Positions 53,420-64,000 of a DNA stretch of 64,000 nt are shown in pieces. The stretch is from Mytilinidion resinicola. Its lineage: Eukaryota > Ascomycota > Dothideomycetes > Mytilinidiales > Mytilinidiaceae. The stretch is from assembly GCF_010093595.1 (NCBI RefSeq), contig NW_022985470.1, positions 134,736 through 198,735 of the forward strand. The letters run 5' to 3'. The notes under the pieces were generated by a model. It saw nothing but the letters and a program-made list of their open reading frames with translations, ran no database searches and was not told the DNA's origin. Every line of letters starts with the position of its first letter. Position 1 is the stretch's first letter. The position numbers and the translations under genes were made by a program.

Positions 53420-56400
53420 GGCTGTAGTGATGTCTGAGTTGGTGGAGGTTGTAGGAGACTTTGTGAAGCGTGGTAGTGTGAAGGTACTATAATTTGTATA
53501 TCCTTCGACGTGTAGAGGTAGAAAAATTCGTAGGTTGAATTTCTTTCGAATTGTGGAATAGAGGAGGAGCTCAAACGTATGGGGAGGAACTTTAGAGATC
53601 AAGGATTTGTATGCGGGAGCCTCGGGAGGATGGTGTAGAGTAATGATGAGTAGATGAGGTGGTAGTCTTGGCTCTGATTTGCTAATGCAACGGAAGTGTT
53701 GTCAATATTGGTTTGGTCGAGAGATGAACAGCGCTGGCTGGAAGCAGGGCGTGAGTCAGAATATATCCCAAGTACGACACGCATATGGTGTGCGCTGGCA
53801 TCAACCGGGAAGGGCGAGGCTTACTTTGAGGTGTTGCGAATAGTAATGCGAGGCGTTGCAGGTGATATTACGGGAGCGAGGCGAGGCTTGGATCGGACTT
53901 TCGCTTTTGCTTCTGATTCCCCAGTAAAAAAAGATGGAAGGCTGAGGGCTAGGTGCAGTTTCACGTCGCACACGGCAATATGGCAGAACTTAAGGGCCAG
54001 GGAGGCACGGCTGGGGCTGAGAGAGAAGTAGTATGAGGCAGAGTCCGGAGAATATGGGGGTCAGGTCAAACGGGCGTGGGAGAAAATAGTCCGGGGGAGT
54101 GGGCCATGCACTCTGACTTTATATTGCGCGACGGTCCTTCACCGCTGGAATGACTCGCACAGGGATGGAATTCGAGCAAGAGCCAAAAAGCACAAAAACT
54201 GTGCGGAGGGGCCTGTCGGAAGCTGGGACAGCGCAAGGCAGGCTGCTTTGCATGTGTAGCGTAACCACAGGATGCTTTCCCGGGAGGTTTGAGGCTAATC
54301 AGCATGGGATAAATGGCAGCGCTGAAGCCACCCCACGCCCTCGTCCCGCGCTGCACTCGGCCGCCGCTCCGGAAAGCCTGCCCCGTTAAGCACAAAGAGA
54401 AGACCGCCTACCGCGCCTGGAAGAGCGGCACAAGTTGGGGAAGCTGGCAGGCTGGCGCGGTGTGGCTCCGTCGTATGCCTCCCACGCTGCATCTCGCATC
54501 ACATCTCAACCTCGCGAGGCCGATAACGACGGCGCAGCGCGGCGGGTCGCGGCGGCGGGAAAGCAAACATGAAGCCTTCCTTTGGACAGCAGGCACACCG
54601 CGGCCGCACTGTGAGATGACGTCCAGGCAGCTGCCAGCAGTCGTGGGCTCCGGCCGTCCAGGGCATCCTCGGGGGTTGCAGCAGACGCCAGAGTCGCACA
54701 GCTGCTCAGGCCTGACATCCCCAGAGTCCAGGCCGCCCAGCGTGCATTTCCCCACGCGAAGCCACGCCGCTCATCGGCCCAGCGGTGTGGACAGCGGCCC
54801 CCCGTGGTGCTTCCCCGGAGCCCACCAGCGCCCTCCCTTGCCTAAGACAGCCCTGAATCTGTCCGCTGTCTCAAACTGGCAACACGCCGTCCTCGGAACG
54901 TCGACCCTAGCATCCCGCGCACTCTGCCGCTCTTCTGGAAGGTCGCAGGTCCCCGGTGCGACTCGTAACCCGCACTAGAAATGGCTGACGGCCGCGCTGT
55001 TTTTGGCCAGCAGCGATTCAGTCAGGAAGACCGGCGGCAGCACGCTCCATGCCGAGAGGCAAATATAGACGAAGCATGTTTCTCCTCCGATACATCCGGG
55101 CCCCTTTCGTCGAGCCTGTGAGAGCGCACCGGCAATTCAAGGGAGACCACGTTTCTTCTCGCTGGCGTGAGCCGCCTGCGGACCGGGTCCGTCGATGCTG
55201 GCTTGCAAAGGTGACGAATATGCTGGGCAAGACGCTTCCTATCGAATCGCGGGTCCGGGAATGCCAACGCTGCCTGCATATTCCCCGATCCTCCTTACAT
55301 TCAGCCTGGGGTTGGCTCATGTCGAAGCCATAGACGCAGCACGGCGCTCAGGCCCGCTAAAAGCATTTCAGAATCGCATGCGACTGTCACAACCTCGTCA
55401 TCCAGCAATACCAACACAAGGATACGCTGTGTTTGCGCCTCGCCATTTGTAAGAGGTTGGTCGCCTACGCGCAAGCCGAAATTGACAGTGTGAGTTGTCA
55501 TGAGCAAGGCGAGTTGCTGTGTTGGAAACACGCACAGCCCAAAGCAACCGGTGATCGTGAAACTCGGAAAGACGCACCGAGGCCCGATCCGGCCACCGGA
55601 CGGGATTGCGCTGGACCGTGGTTCAAGGGTAATGGGTGAATAGCCCTGTAGCTGCGGTACGGCGCGCTTGAAACCCACACAATGGCGAGCTGACATCTCG
55701 TGGATGTGTTGTGTCGCGGCCTGCCAGGATCACTAAGTCTGAAAACCCACCGGATGACGTGGGGTAATATAATACAGCAGTAGCATGTGAGATTATAGCC
55801 TTCCTGCTATTAATGCTTTACTCCGGATGACAATAGATAACGGACAACAAAGGTAAAGGAGGCGGCCATGATCTCTCTGCCCTGGCAGGAAAGGCCACAT
55901 GTACCTGCGTCGTCGCTCCACCGACTTTCAATGCAGAAATCATGCCGCAACCCGGTCGATCGCCTGCGTGCAGGAAAATCCGAAATCTTGGCCCTCAGAA
56001 AATAGTGACACGTCTCCTGCCTACACTTTACGCGAAAACCGATGACCTGGCATCTGGTCCACCGCCTCATTGCCTTTGGATTCACGCGGCTTGCCGCAGT
56101 GTTTGCTCTTTTCTCTAGTCGCGGCTGTGTCTGAAACGGCGAGTAGGAAGAAAAAGCACTATGGTGGGATTGTGTAACGCATCGCGCGAATTCGTCAACT
56201 TCCACCACGAAAGTGGCACTGTTTGCAGATGGATGAGTTGAGTTGAATTGTTTCGAGATATTCATTCATGCCACGCCGCTCCACTGCAGTTTCGGTTGAG
56301 ACGGGAGCTTTGCCTCCTGAAGAGACTGCGGGACCGTCTTCACTCTAATTTTGGAAGATCCCGGTGTTAGCCTCTACGGATGTTTGTACCTAAGGGGAGC

Positions 56401-56935
56401 TTTGCCTCCTCCTGAAGGAAGGAGCTGCGTGAACTTGTTTATTATAAGCATACTCCTAGAAATCATAGTACCGATGGGGCTGAAACGGTGAACTCGCCCC
56501 AACGGTACATAGTAAGCTCCGTGTTGTGGATCAGAGACCAGAGACAATCATTAGCTTCTACGCCGAAAGGGCATGTCGCGCATATTTCCGGTTGATATGG
56601 AATGATCTGGTAAACTTGGCCTCTCAACGAGACCGTACATTTCTGCAATCTGCAAATATGGGATGCAATGTTTGACATGTGACTGCAGAGCCTTGCTTTG
56701 ACGAGTAAAAAGGAGAAGGCTAAGGATGTAGCCCGAAGCCCTTGGTTCGGTCGGTTCCGGTTCGAATGCGCAAGACCAAAGACAATGATAGAGAACGTAG
56801 CGAAAAAATAATCAATTCAGTGGGTATATGGCAGGTAATATGATACATTTATGTTTACAAATTGGTAAAAGGTGCTATCCTGACAGTGGTATGCTGACAC
56901 CAAAAACGACGGCGAGACATTAGTACGGAAGAATA
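53420..56935. other. 3.5-kb region without a recognisable gene
   Basis: The part at about 54.2-55.7 kb is GC-rich, and long frames occur on both strands at once (up to 221 codons at 54313-54978), as expected by chance. The rest is average. A duplicated gggagctttgcctcct motif occurs near 56305 and 56395. No domain, tRNA or element was recognised. Confidence 0.5.
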
Positions 56936-59189
56936 CTAGGCGATCTGCGTCCTATGTATACCTCGGAGGCGTAATATATGACGGCGCAGCTCCTCTCTTG
57001 AAGTAAACATCACATCAGTCTCAGTTATTGAAGACTTGCGGTACAGAGGTGCGTGAAGTTTTTCTGGTAATGGATTGCCTGAATCAATAGCCTCATCGAT
57101 CAGTTTTGCCTTCTCAGTCTCATATGCCTCGGCATCTGACATCGCTTCGAGAATCGTAACCCAGTTTTGGAAGCGGAGCTCGTCTAGAGGAAACCCGGTC
57201 GGGCTGAGCGGCTTAGACACCGTGGAATCTCCTGGTGGGGGTTGACGGGGGTCGGTCGTGAGTTCGTCGTAAATAGCACGAAGATCTTCGACGGACCCAA
57301 GAGCCGGACGAGCTGGGTCGATGAACAAAGGAGTTGGCGAAAGCTTGAAGTCTAGTAGACTACCAGACTTGAAGAGCGCGAGAAGTTGGCTTACGCGATT
57401 GTAGATCGATTCCATCCCAGGGGCCATTGCGGCCGCATCCATGGGCATTCCTTTTTTCTCTGGTAGTGTTCGCTCCTTTTCTAATTCCCGTGTAATCGCT
57501 TCTTTGATATCGGTAGTAAGCGTATGGCTAAGATGCTCGTACTGCTTCTCGAGGAAGGTAGTGTTCTTCGCAAACTTGATAGCTCTTGCAAGCGTCCTCC
57601 AGTCCGCTTCAGAGACTTGCTTACCCTTTGATTCAGCGAACGCAACGAGCATTTCCCAACATGATTCCACGCTCTTAGCATCTCCTGCGTCGCCGAACGC
57701 GGAAACAAGGACTCGACATGAAATTTCGTCGTGCTCAATTTCACGAGCAGTCATCTCTGCAATCATCGATCCAATCGCTTCTGATGCTCTTGCTTTCCCA
57801 TAGAGACCTATGAGCGTACAGAGAACGACACGGCTCATGGCTACGCCAGCGTCGTTGAAATTTGCAACAATCTTCTGAACAGTAGAAATAACACAGTCTC
57901 TCACTTCGGCATCCTGTGCGTCGTCGGCATTTTTGAAACGGCTTGGAAGTAGAACCTCAAAGCCTTTGATAAGATTCGAGAGGTGCATATTGTGCAAAGA
58001 CCCCCCACCTCCAAGGGAAGCTTGCATTGCAACGACCGAGCTCTGTATTGTCAAAATTTGTTCTTCTGCTGTATTGTACCAGTTCGCACCATTAAGCCTC
58101 GTTTGGAGAGCGCTAAGATGGCCGGGCCTGAGGATCACTCCGGAACGAGCGGCCATTAACGTTACCGTGAAGGCTTCCGAGAGCGGCCTCTCATAGAAGA
58201 AGATCTCAAAGATTCGAGGTGGCACTTGTGTAGGGTACAATCGGAAAGCAACGTCGAGCGCTAGATAGGCGTTTTTCCAGTCGCCATGTACAAGTCGCGC
58301 GGTCAGAATCCCTTGAAGTAGGGTCATGGGGAGACCTGCAATTGTGGTAAGTTGTGTACGATCTAGTACGACAGCTTCTGGCGACATATGATACTCCGCA
58401 AAAGTGGAAGGGAAGCGAGTTAGTCCTTCCTGATACAGCTCTTCGAGCTCCTCTAATGACATGGTGCCGTGGTATGCCAGCATCTCTATGGCAGCTCCAT
58501 ACACAGACGCATCCACGTATGTCTCGTCTTGTGCACGACACCAAGTCCATAAGTCGATTCCTTCCTGCCAATGGCCCGCGACCTTGAAGAATGAGATGAG
58601 GTGGACGAGGGCCGCGTGATGAGGAGGGATTGATCGATTTTGAATATGGTGGACTAAAATTCTGACATATGAGAGGTATTTTTCGATATTCTTCCTCAAT
58701 AGGTCCCTGTGTAGTGTACGAGCTGTATTGTGAAGAAGCGCGGTGATCAAGAGCGTGTTGTGTGGCGTCATGAGATTGTTTGCCGCCAAACCTGGCAGCA
58801 TCTCCATTGCCTTGTCAAGGTCACGAGCGTATATTTGTTCACGGAAAAGCCGCACAGGCTATTAGAAAGTTAGTTGGTATATTCAAGGTAGCGTTTGTAA
58901 GACTAACCTCAGGAAGACCGAGAGGTCGTCTTGCGACGTTATCTCCCTTTTGCTGATTCAAGAACCGTGAAGGAATGTGTTTCGTCTTGGGTTTGGATCT
59001 ATCCTGTTTCGATTCCGACTTGGAATATCCCTCTTTGGCTGGCGTTGTGACAGTCCTTGCGTAGGTTGAAGACATAACCCATGGCTGAAGATGTCGTTGT
59101 GATCCACGGAGAGCTATGCGGGCGGTGACGGGGAGTAGAAAAGGAGCTGATGGGCAGATACATGACGACAAGGACAGTCTCGGAGGCAT
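56936..59189 (-). CDS. Mitochondrial pentatricopeptide-like helical-repeat protein
   Basis: Two exons (58908..59189 and 56936..58858) with a 49-nt phase-0 intron; 734 aa. The start is the ATG at 59189, which gives a mitochondrial presequence rich in Ser, Leu, Pro and Arg with no acids (MPPRLSLSSCICPSAPF...). The join reads RPLGLPE-PVRLFREQIYAR. The body is made of paired helices in ~35-residue spacing (DLDKAMEMLPGL; LYQEGLTRF; VVLCTLIGLYGKARASEAIG; ISCRVLVSAFGDAGDAKSVE), the PPR pattern. The C-terminal region (RPALGSVEDLRAIYDELTTD, SPTGFPLDELRFQNWVTILE) is conserved in filamentous fungi as far as I recall. PPR proteins bind organellar RNA in processing or translation; the target is unknown. 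Divergent from zeta-COP. Confidence 0.78.
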
Positions 59190-59448
59190 TGCGCTGACTG
59201 AGTACGACACGATCTCCTTTCTTCGTGTTCGATGTCGGCAAGGAGGTCAAGACGCGGTGTTGAAGTTGCGGCTCACTTTTTTTGAGTTTAGCCAAGCTTG
59301 CGGCGCACGCTAGATAGACATCACCGAAAGGACAGCATCAATCATAACTCCACTACTCAATACCCTCAACCATTACCCATAAGCGTCAAAGCCCTTTTAT
59401 TCACGTACTAAACACTCGACTCGACATTGCTTAATTCTCGAATCCAAC
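59190..59448. promoter_or_regulatory. Short divergent promoter, PPR gene / zeta-COP
   Basis: 259 bp between opposite start codons. The zeta-COP side is C/A-rich (cactcgactcgac), typical of fungal leaders. No TATA box was recognised. Confidence 0.5.
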
Positions 59449-60400
59449 ATGGCGCCGAATCTTTCCCTGTTCTCGGTCAATGCCATTCTAATACTGTCCG
59501 TAAACCTTCACTCTTGCAAACCTCCTCTCAAGCTAACCCACCCTACAGAGCCACCGATGATTCCTCTCGAGTTCTCACGAAGTACTACGACGGTATACAT
59601 CCTCCACCTCCACATATGCTGCCCAGACATTGACCGCACAAAGCACCCCACCCTCCCACCGGCAACCCAAGCACCTACCCCGGCCAAATCGCATACAAGA
59701 CGGTGAAAGACCAGAAGGCATTCGAGAAGGGCCTACTAGAAAAGACCGCGAAGCAGACATCAGATATTATCCTATACGACAACAGGATATGCGTCTTCAA
59801 GACGGAGGTTAGTCCCCAAACCGGCGCACCACATGGAAGAATATAGGGACTCTGACGACACCAAAGGGCGATCTGATGCTCTACGTCGTGGGTGGTGCTG
59901 AAGAGAACGAGATTCTGCTCTACCACGTCATCCTCGCACTCCGCGACTCTCTCAACATCCTCCTCAAGTACGATTACCGCCCCCAGCCCAATCCCACGTC
60001 CTCTTATGATTTCCCAGGAACTCCGTCGACAAGCGTACCGTGATCGAGAACTACGACCTCGTGGTAAGCACTTTATCTCCGGCTCCCTCCCTATATCCCT
60101 CTTGCTATAAACCGTCACACTAACATATCCCCAGTCCCTCGCCGTTGACGAACTAGTCGGTATGCGCCCAATCCCTTCCCACCCTGAACCGCAAATTTCG
60201 CACGCCTCCCATACTAACTCCACCCAGACGACGGCATAATCCTCGAAATCGACCCAGTCGTAATCGCCTCCCGCGTCAGCCGACCGCCCGCGCAAGACAT
60301 GACCAGCATGCAAGGCATCGACCTCTCGGAGCGCGGCCTCATGAACGCGTGGGACTTTGGCAAGGCGAAGCTGGCGGAGAGGCTGAGGCAGGGGTTGTAA
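59449..60400 (+). CDS. RET3: Coatomer subunit zeta (zeta-COP)
   Basis: Zeta subunit of the COPI coat, which buds retrograde Golgi-to-ER vesicles in the cytosol. Seven exons: 59449..59495, 59549..59592, 59644..59807, 59867..59967, 60018..60063, 60135..60159 and 60228..60400 give 199 aa, the family length. The sequence runs MAPNLSLFSVNAILIL, DDSSRVLTKYYDAPHPP, YKTVKDQKAFEKGLLEKTAK, TSDIILYDNRICVFKTE, LMLYVVGGAEENEILLYHVI, LRDSLNILLKNSVDKRTVIE, then ILEIDPVVIASRVSRPPAQD. This is a longin-type fold of the adaptor sigma/zeta family. All six introns are 50-71 nt. The first uses a weak donor (ct|GTCCGT), chosen because it alone keeps the frame into DDSSRVL. Exon 6 is only 25 nt. Confidence 0.93.
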
Positions 60401-61024
60401 GAGGTGAGGGTAGTATATTTTCCGAAAAGCTGAACTTTGCGAACCTATCACCTCGTGGGACGATTGAGGCTGGAGGGCTGAGGGAAGGGGACCGGAGTGT
60501 GCTGAGGGCTTAGATGAGAGCGAGAGAGGGAATCGGTGGAGCCGAGGTGGCGGGCTAGGGACATATAGCTTCGGTGTAGGCGTTTGGGCGCGAGGGATAA
60601 CTTAGCGGAGGTGGTGATGAGGCATATTAAGCTCCCTTTGATTGGACCGAGTCCAGCGCGCAGAGGATGAAAAAACATGTTTACATGCTATACGAAATAG
60701 TGCAACAAGTGGAATGCACGAGGAGCAATTCTCATATTATCATTCATAAGAGCATTGGATATCCTGAATGACAAGAAGCCTTCATTATCATGATCTACTT
60801 CTGAGACTCTGGCGTGGTTGGCAGACAAAGATTTTCAATTTTTGAACCCGTAGTAGAATCGACGCCGACAAGGGAAGTCCGCCTTCAATGACCAGAGCCC
60901 GTGCTCGCTGCCAGCATCCGCATCTACAATGCCAGCTACCACCATACTACCAGCTTCCATGCCCACCGCTGACAACAGCAACTGTCCGAAGACCCAGAGG
61001 ACGCTTTTCCATTTCCAATCTCCT
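60401..61024. other. Spacer between convergent zeta-COP and L18 genes
   Basis: About 620 bp holding both 3' UTRs. An AT-rich stretch lies at 60670-60780. No gene is supported. Confidence 0.6.
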
Positions 61025-62009
61025 CTAGACCTTGAAACCACGGGACCGTCTGCGGCCACGGGCGCGCTCGAACTTCCGGCCCTTGCTCTCAACGTACGGC
61101 TTCTTGTGCTTGTGGGGGCCCATGCCGAAGTGCTTGAACGACTCGCGGGCGTTCTTGGGACCGCGGAGGAGAAGGGTGTTCTCGCCCTTAGGGGAGCGCT
61201 GCGCCAGCTCGTCGATGGTCAGGACCTCTCCGCCAGCGGCCAGGATGCGGGCCTTGGCAGTCGCGGTGACGCGGAGCGCGGCGACGGAGAGCTTGGGCAC
61301 CTCGAGGAGTCCTGTTCTCTGTCAGTGCTGGGTTGTGTGCGTTGTCTAATACAAGGTTCCGTACTGTTGTCATCGGTAACGGTGCCAATGACTACGACAG
61401 TCTTGCCAGCCTGGGCCTTGCCAGTGTGCTTTCCGGCGGCATTCTCGACGATCTTCGAGATCGAGACGGGTGGTCGGTTCGTCTTGCTCACTAGAACTGA
61501 ATTTAGAGTGTGTCCATCGAAATTGGGGGAACGTCGACTTACTACAAAGACGGCGGAGGACGGTGGCATTGAACCTATATCTTGTCTCAATATCTCACTC
61601 CTGTTATACCATGCGTGCGATGCCATACCTCGAGTCCGTTCGGCGAGCCAAGACTATAAATTCAATATCAGCACCAATCCTGCAGTAAGAATTATCCAAG
61701 ACCACTAACACTTGTACAGCTTTGTCAAGATCTGGAGATACGGATTGTCGCTCTTTGGCGCTTTCCGGTGGCTCGACCGCTGGGAATGTTTAGAAGGAAT
61801 GAACCTATCCCGCGAGAGAAGAATGTGTACATACGACGTGGTGCTTCTACAATTCATCGAATTAGCATTGAACAAGCATCTGTGGGCCTTTCTGGCTTGG
61901 AGCACTTACATCGAGATCGATACCTGCAGTTGGAAACACGCCGTTAGCCCTCTAATTCATGATATCCTTCGATGCGACCGGATTCTGCATTTGGAGGAGA
62001 CATACCCAT
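61025..62009 (-). CDS. RPL18: 60S ribosomal protein L18
   Basis: Cytosolic large-subunit ribosomal protein (eL18), 191 aa. Eight exons: 62006..62009, 61910..61923, 61835..61846, 61710..61779, 61629..61653, 61543..61574, 61365..61496 and 61025..61311. The start exon codes only ATG-G and the third exon is 12 nt (KHHV). Joined sequence: [85 protein letters not shown], then [40 protein letters not shown] and [18 protein letters not shown]. This is L18 from end to end, which validates the micro-exons. Many 5' introns are typical of fungal ribosomal protein genes. Convergent with zeta-COP. Confidence 0.97.
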
Positions 62010-62707
62010 CTTTGCGACCTAGATGCGCGTTCTTGTTAGCAATGCTATCATTAGAGGTAGGACTTTTGACGGTGTCGTAAAGGATAGAGCAACATACCCT
62101 GTGGTTGAATCGTTAGTATGGGTGGAAAGGCGAGTCTGCGTCGGCTTCGTAGTCGGCGGCGGGTGAAGTTCGATTTTCAGAATGTGTGTCGCTTAGCAAA
62201 CTCTTGGCGTAGTTGCACGTGACGAGCATCAGAAGTGAGACCCCACCAAAAGACTGAAACGAATTGTAGAGTACGCGCAGGGTATATTCGATGTCAATTA
62301 CTATTAAGCTATCCAATACTGCTGTGTATACCAATCGTCACGACCACGCAGAAAAGTAGCGTCTCCAGTTCATCCTTTCTTCATCATTTGTCCTCCGCAT
62401 GTTCGTTGAAGCAAAATCTAGAATACAAACGCTCACGAAATGCATGCCACAGAAACAAGCTCAGCATGTGCTGCTTACACGTAGACTCCCCGAGCCAGCA
62501 GATCCCTCTATACCCACAAACATATGATTCAGAGTCCCCCGTCTGCAAAGATACCCCTTCCCAATGTATAGAAATCGAACAGGAAGACGTTTGGTAGTGA
62601 GCCGAACAAAGAAACATTCAAGCAGAGAAAGCTTTTCCTCTTTCCCACTTGCCATAGTTAAACGCACAAAACAAGCCAAGCTGCGACAACGCAGTCACGC
62701 GCAGCGC
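62010..62707. other. Intergenic, L18 promoter and transporter 3' UTR
   Basis: About 700 bp between the L18 start codon and the stop of the transporter. It should hold the L18 promoter. A pyrimidine-rich minus-strand stretch lies around 62060-62110. No gene is supported. Confidence 0.55.
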
Positions 62708-64000
62708 TCAAGCACCCTTCTCGCCAAGCAAGCCTCCAATCTTCGACTTCAACAATTGGTCGGACTCGGGGGCGAACGTTGGAGCAAGGCCGGCCAGAAC
62801 GAGAAACATGCCGGAGAGGACGACGCCGAAAACGACGAGCTTTCGGGCGACGGGCTTGCGAGCGCCGAAGTCGGCCCACATCATACCGCCTTGGCCAATG
62901 TACTCCTTCAGCATCTCAGCGCCGAGCTTGTAGTAGATGAGACCGCAGAGAGCAATGCCGTAGCCGAAAGCCTGGAGAAGAGACACTGGGTCGCCGAAGA
63001 GGAACATGGAGGCAAAAACGAGCAGGATATCCTTGAGCACGCCGGAAAGGGTGAGGACGAGGGACGAGGTTTTGCCAATCTGTTGATAGCGTTAGCGACG
63101 TTCGTAAATTAACAGCTTCGCAGATATTTACCAAGAAGACAACTGAGACGTTAAGCAGGAAAGCGACGAGCGCGTTAGCGAACAGGACGAAGCCTCCGAC
63201 CATTTGGATGTCGGCCATGGTCAGGCGTGGAGCCTCCATGATGAGGCAGACAAAGCCGTTCATGATTGCGCAAGCAGGAGCATAGTAATATAGGGAAACG
63301 AGCGGGTCCATCTTGAACTCAGCGGAGCTCAGGATGCGCTGAACCATAACCAACCGAATGGCCTCGAAGACAATGCCACCGCACTGGTAGAGGAATCCGG
63401 TCATGTCGAATTTGATCTCGCCGAGCGAGGCGATGATGACACCGACCACGATGAAAGAGACGTTGCCAAGAGTTTTCATGTTGGGCGGAGCGACTCCGAG
63501 ACCCCAGGTAGCGAGAAGAAGAACAACTGGCATGGTGGCCTATATTCTGCGTCAGTTTTGGCCCAGCATGAGCATTCGTAGAGGGTGTACCTTGAGCATC
63601 TGAATGAATGCAACACTGAGATAGAGATATGCCTGGTTGCCGCAGATCAAGCTCAAGCTGAAGAAGATCCCAATGGGAACGATAGCCCTCAGGTATACCC
63701 GTCCAGTCATCGGGACCTTCTTCCTCGAGTCCAGAATGGTCGTGAAGCGCGCGAGAATCTGGGTCATGACCGTGGCGAACACAAGATGCCATGTTGTGAG
63801 GAAAATGGCTGCGGGGGTCAGAAAGAGGCCGTGAGAGGATTGAGGTGCGCCAACTTACGGAAATCTGTAATAGAATTGTTAGCGTTGAATGATCATGAGC
63901 GTCGGAGGTGCTTGCAACTTACGAAAGCCAGCCGAGTCTAGTATCCATTTGTTGAAGACAATGACACTGGAGCTAAGAGTGATCCAGGAACTGCGCAATT
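62708..64000 (-). CDS. DMT/TPT-family membrane transporter (5' end beyond window)
   Basis: The visible exons are 63923..64000 (continues past the edge), 63859..63864, 63591..63808, 63132..63539 and 62708..63079; introns 58, 50, 51 and 52 nt. The protein reads ITLSSSVIVFNKWILDSAGF, HFPIFLTTWHLVFATVMTQI, a loop ending KKVPMTGRVYLRAIVPIG, ICGNQAYLYLSVAFIQMLKA, further membrane spans (GNVSFIVVGVIIASLGEIKF; LTMADIQMVGGFVLFANALV) and SLVLTLSGVLKDILLVFASM, then GYGIALCGLIYYKLGAE. This is the triose-phosphate/nucleotide-sugar transporter (TPT, DMT superfamily) pattern with the NKW...F motif in the first helix and K-x2-S-x-LTLSG...K in the eighth or ninth. It is probably Golgi/ER; the substrate cannot be read. 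The 3' end is complete. Confidence 0.9.
63859..63864 (-). other. 6-nt micro-exon of the transporter
   Basis: The minus-strand exon ATTTCC lies between a 58-nt and a 50-nt intron, each with GTAAGT donor and CAG acceptor. It supplies the last two bases of one codon, TTC, and the first base of the next, making GF-HFP-IFLTTWHL. Skipping it leaves the frame but deletes two residues in a conserved helix. Confidence 0.75.

Noticed and set aside
54313..54978. 221-codon plus frame
   Set aside because: Lies in a GC-rich segment with long open frames on the opposite strand as well; no domain or start context.

Overview
The window is nuclear DNA from a filamentous ascomycete (Pezizomycotina). Genes are cut by many short GT-AG introns, mostly 45-60 nt, with CTRAC-like branch sites. 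The orthologues are fungal. A Fot1/Pogo DNA transposon carries C-to-T damage of the kind left by repeat-induced point mutation (RIP). A run of similar introns with a shared 3' end resembles the introner-like elements described in Dothideomycetes, so that class is my best guess, but this is inference.

Left housekeeping block (about 1-16.5 kb): an alcohol dehydrogenase relic at the edge, then MCM4 (-), tubulin cofactor A (+), THO complex subunit 7 (-), elongin A (+), a decayed 69-bp tandem array, NEDD8/RUB1 (-) and a glutamine-rich conserved protein of unknown function (-). That last gene sits alone between 4.3 kb and 6.1 kb of DNA in which I find no gene. MCM4/TBCA and THO7/elongin A are divergent pairs with shared promoters. 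The MCM4 side carries an MluI cell-cycle box.

Middle block (22.6-29.6 kb): a TBC-domain Rab GAP (-), a multi-exon fungal membrane protein with a CxCG motif (-) and a small WSC-domain, probably GPI-anchored wall protein (+).

Accessory region (about 29.7-54 kb): two diverged F-box paralogues in opposite orientation, broken gene relics, a 265-bp MITE, the RIP-damaged Fot1-like element, two orphan genes flanking an empty stretch, a rapidly evolving gene with two kinds of internal tandem repeat (including eight 11-residue units), a secreted cysteine-rich GPI-type protein, and a lysine/alanine-rich coiled-coil gene whose introns 2-4 look related to each other. I recognise no secondary-metabolite cluster, CRISPR array or tRNA.

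Right housekeeping block (56.9-64 kb): a mitochondrial PPR-like protein (-) divergent from zeta-COP (+), ribosomal protein L18 (-, with a 4-nt coding start exon and a 12-nt micro-exon), and a DMT/TPT-family transporter (-, with a 6-nt micro-exon) that runs off the right edge.

The housekeeping genes serve separate processes: DNA replication licensing, tubulin folding, mRNP export, Pol II elongation or ubiquitin ligation, neddylation, vesicle coats and translation. They do not form one pathway. One loose thread is cullin-RING ubiquitination: NEDD8, elongin A and two F-box proteins occur together. That is thematic, not evidence of a cluster.

Gene models with introns were spliced by hand. Exon coordinates were checked for phase, but no transcript data were available.
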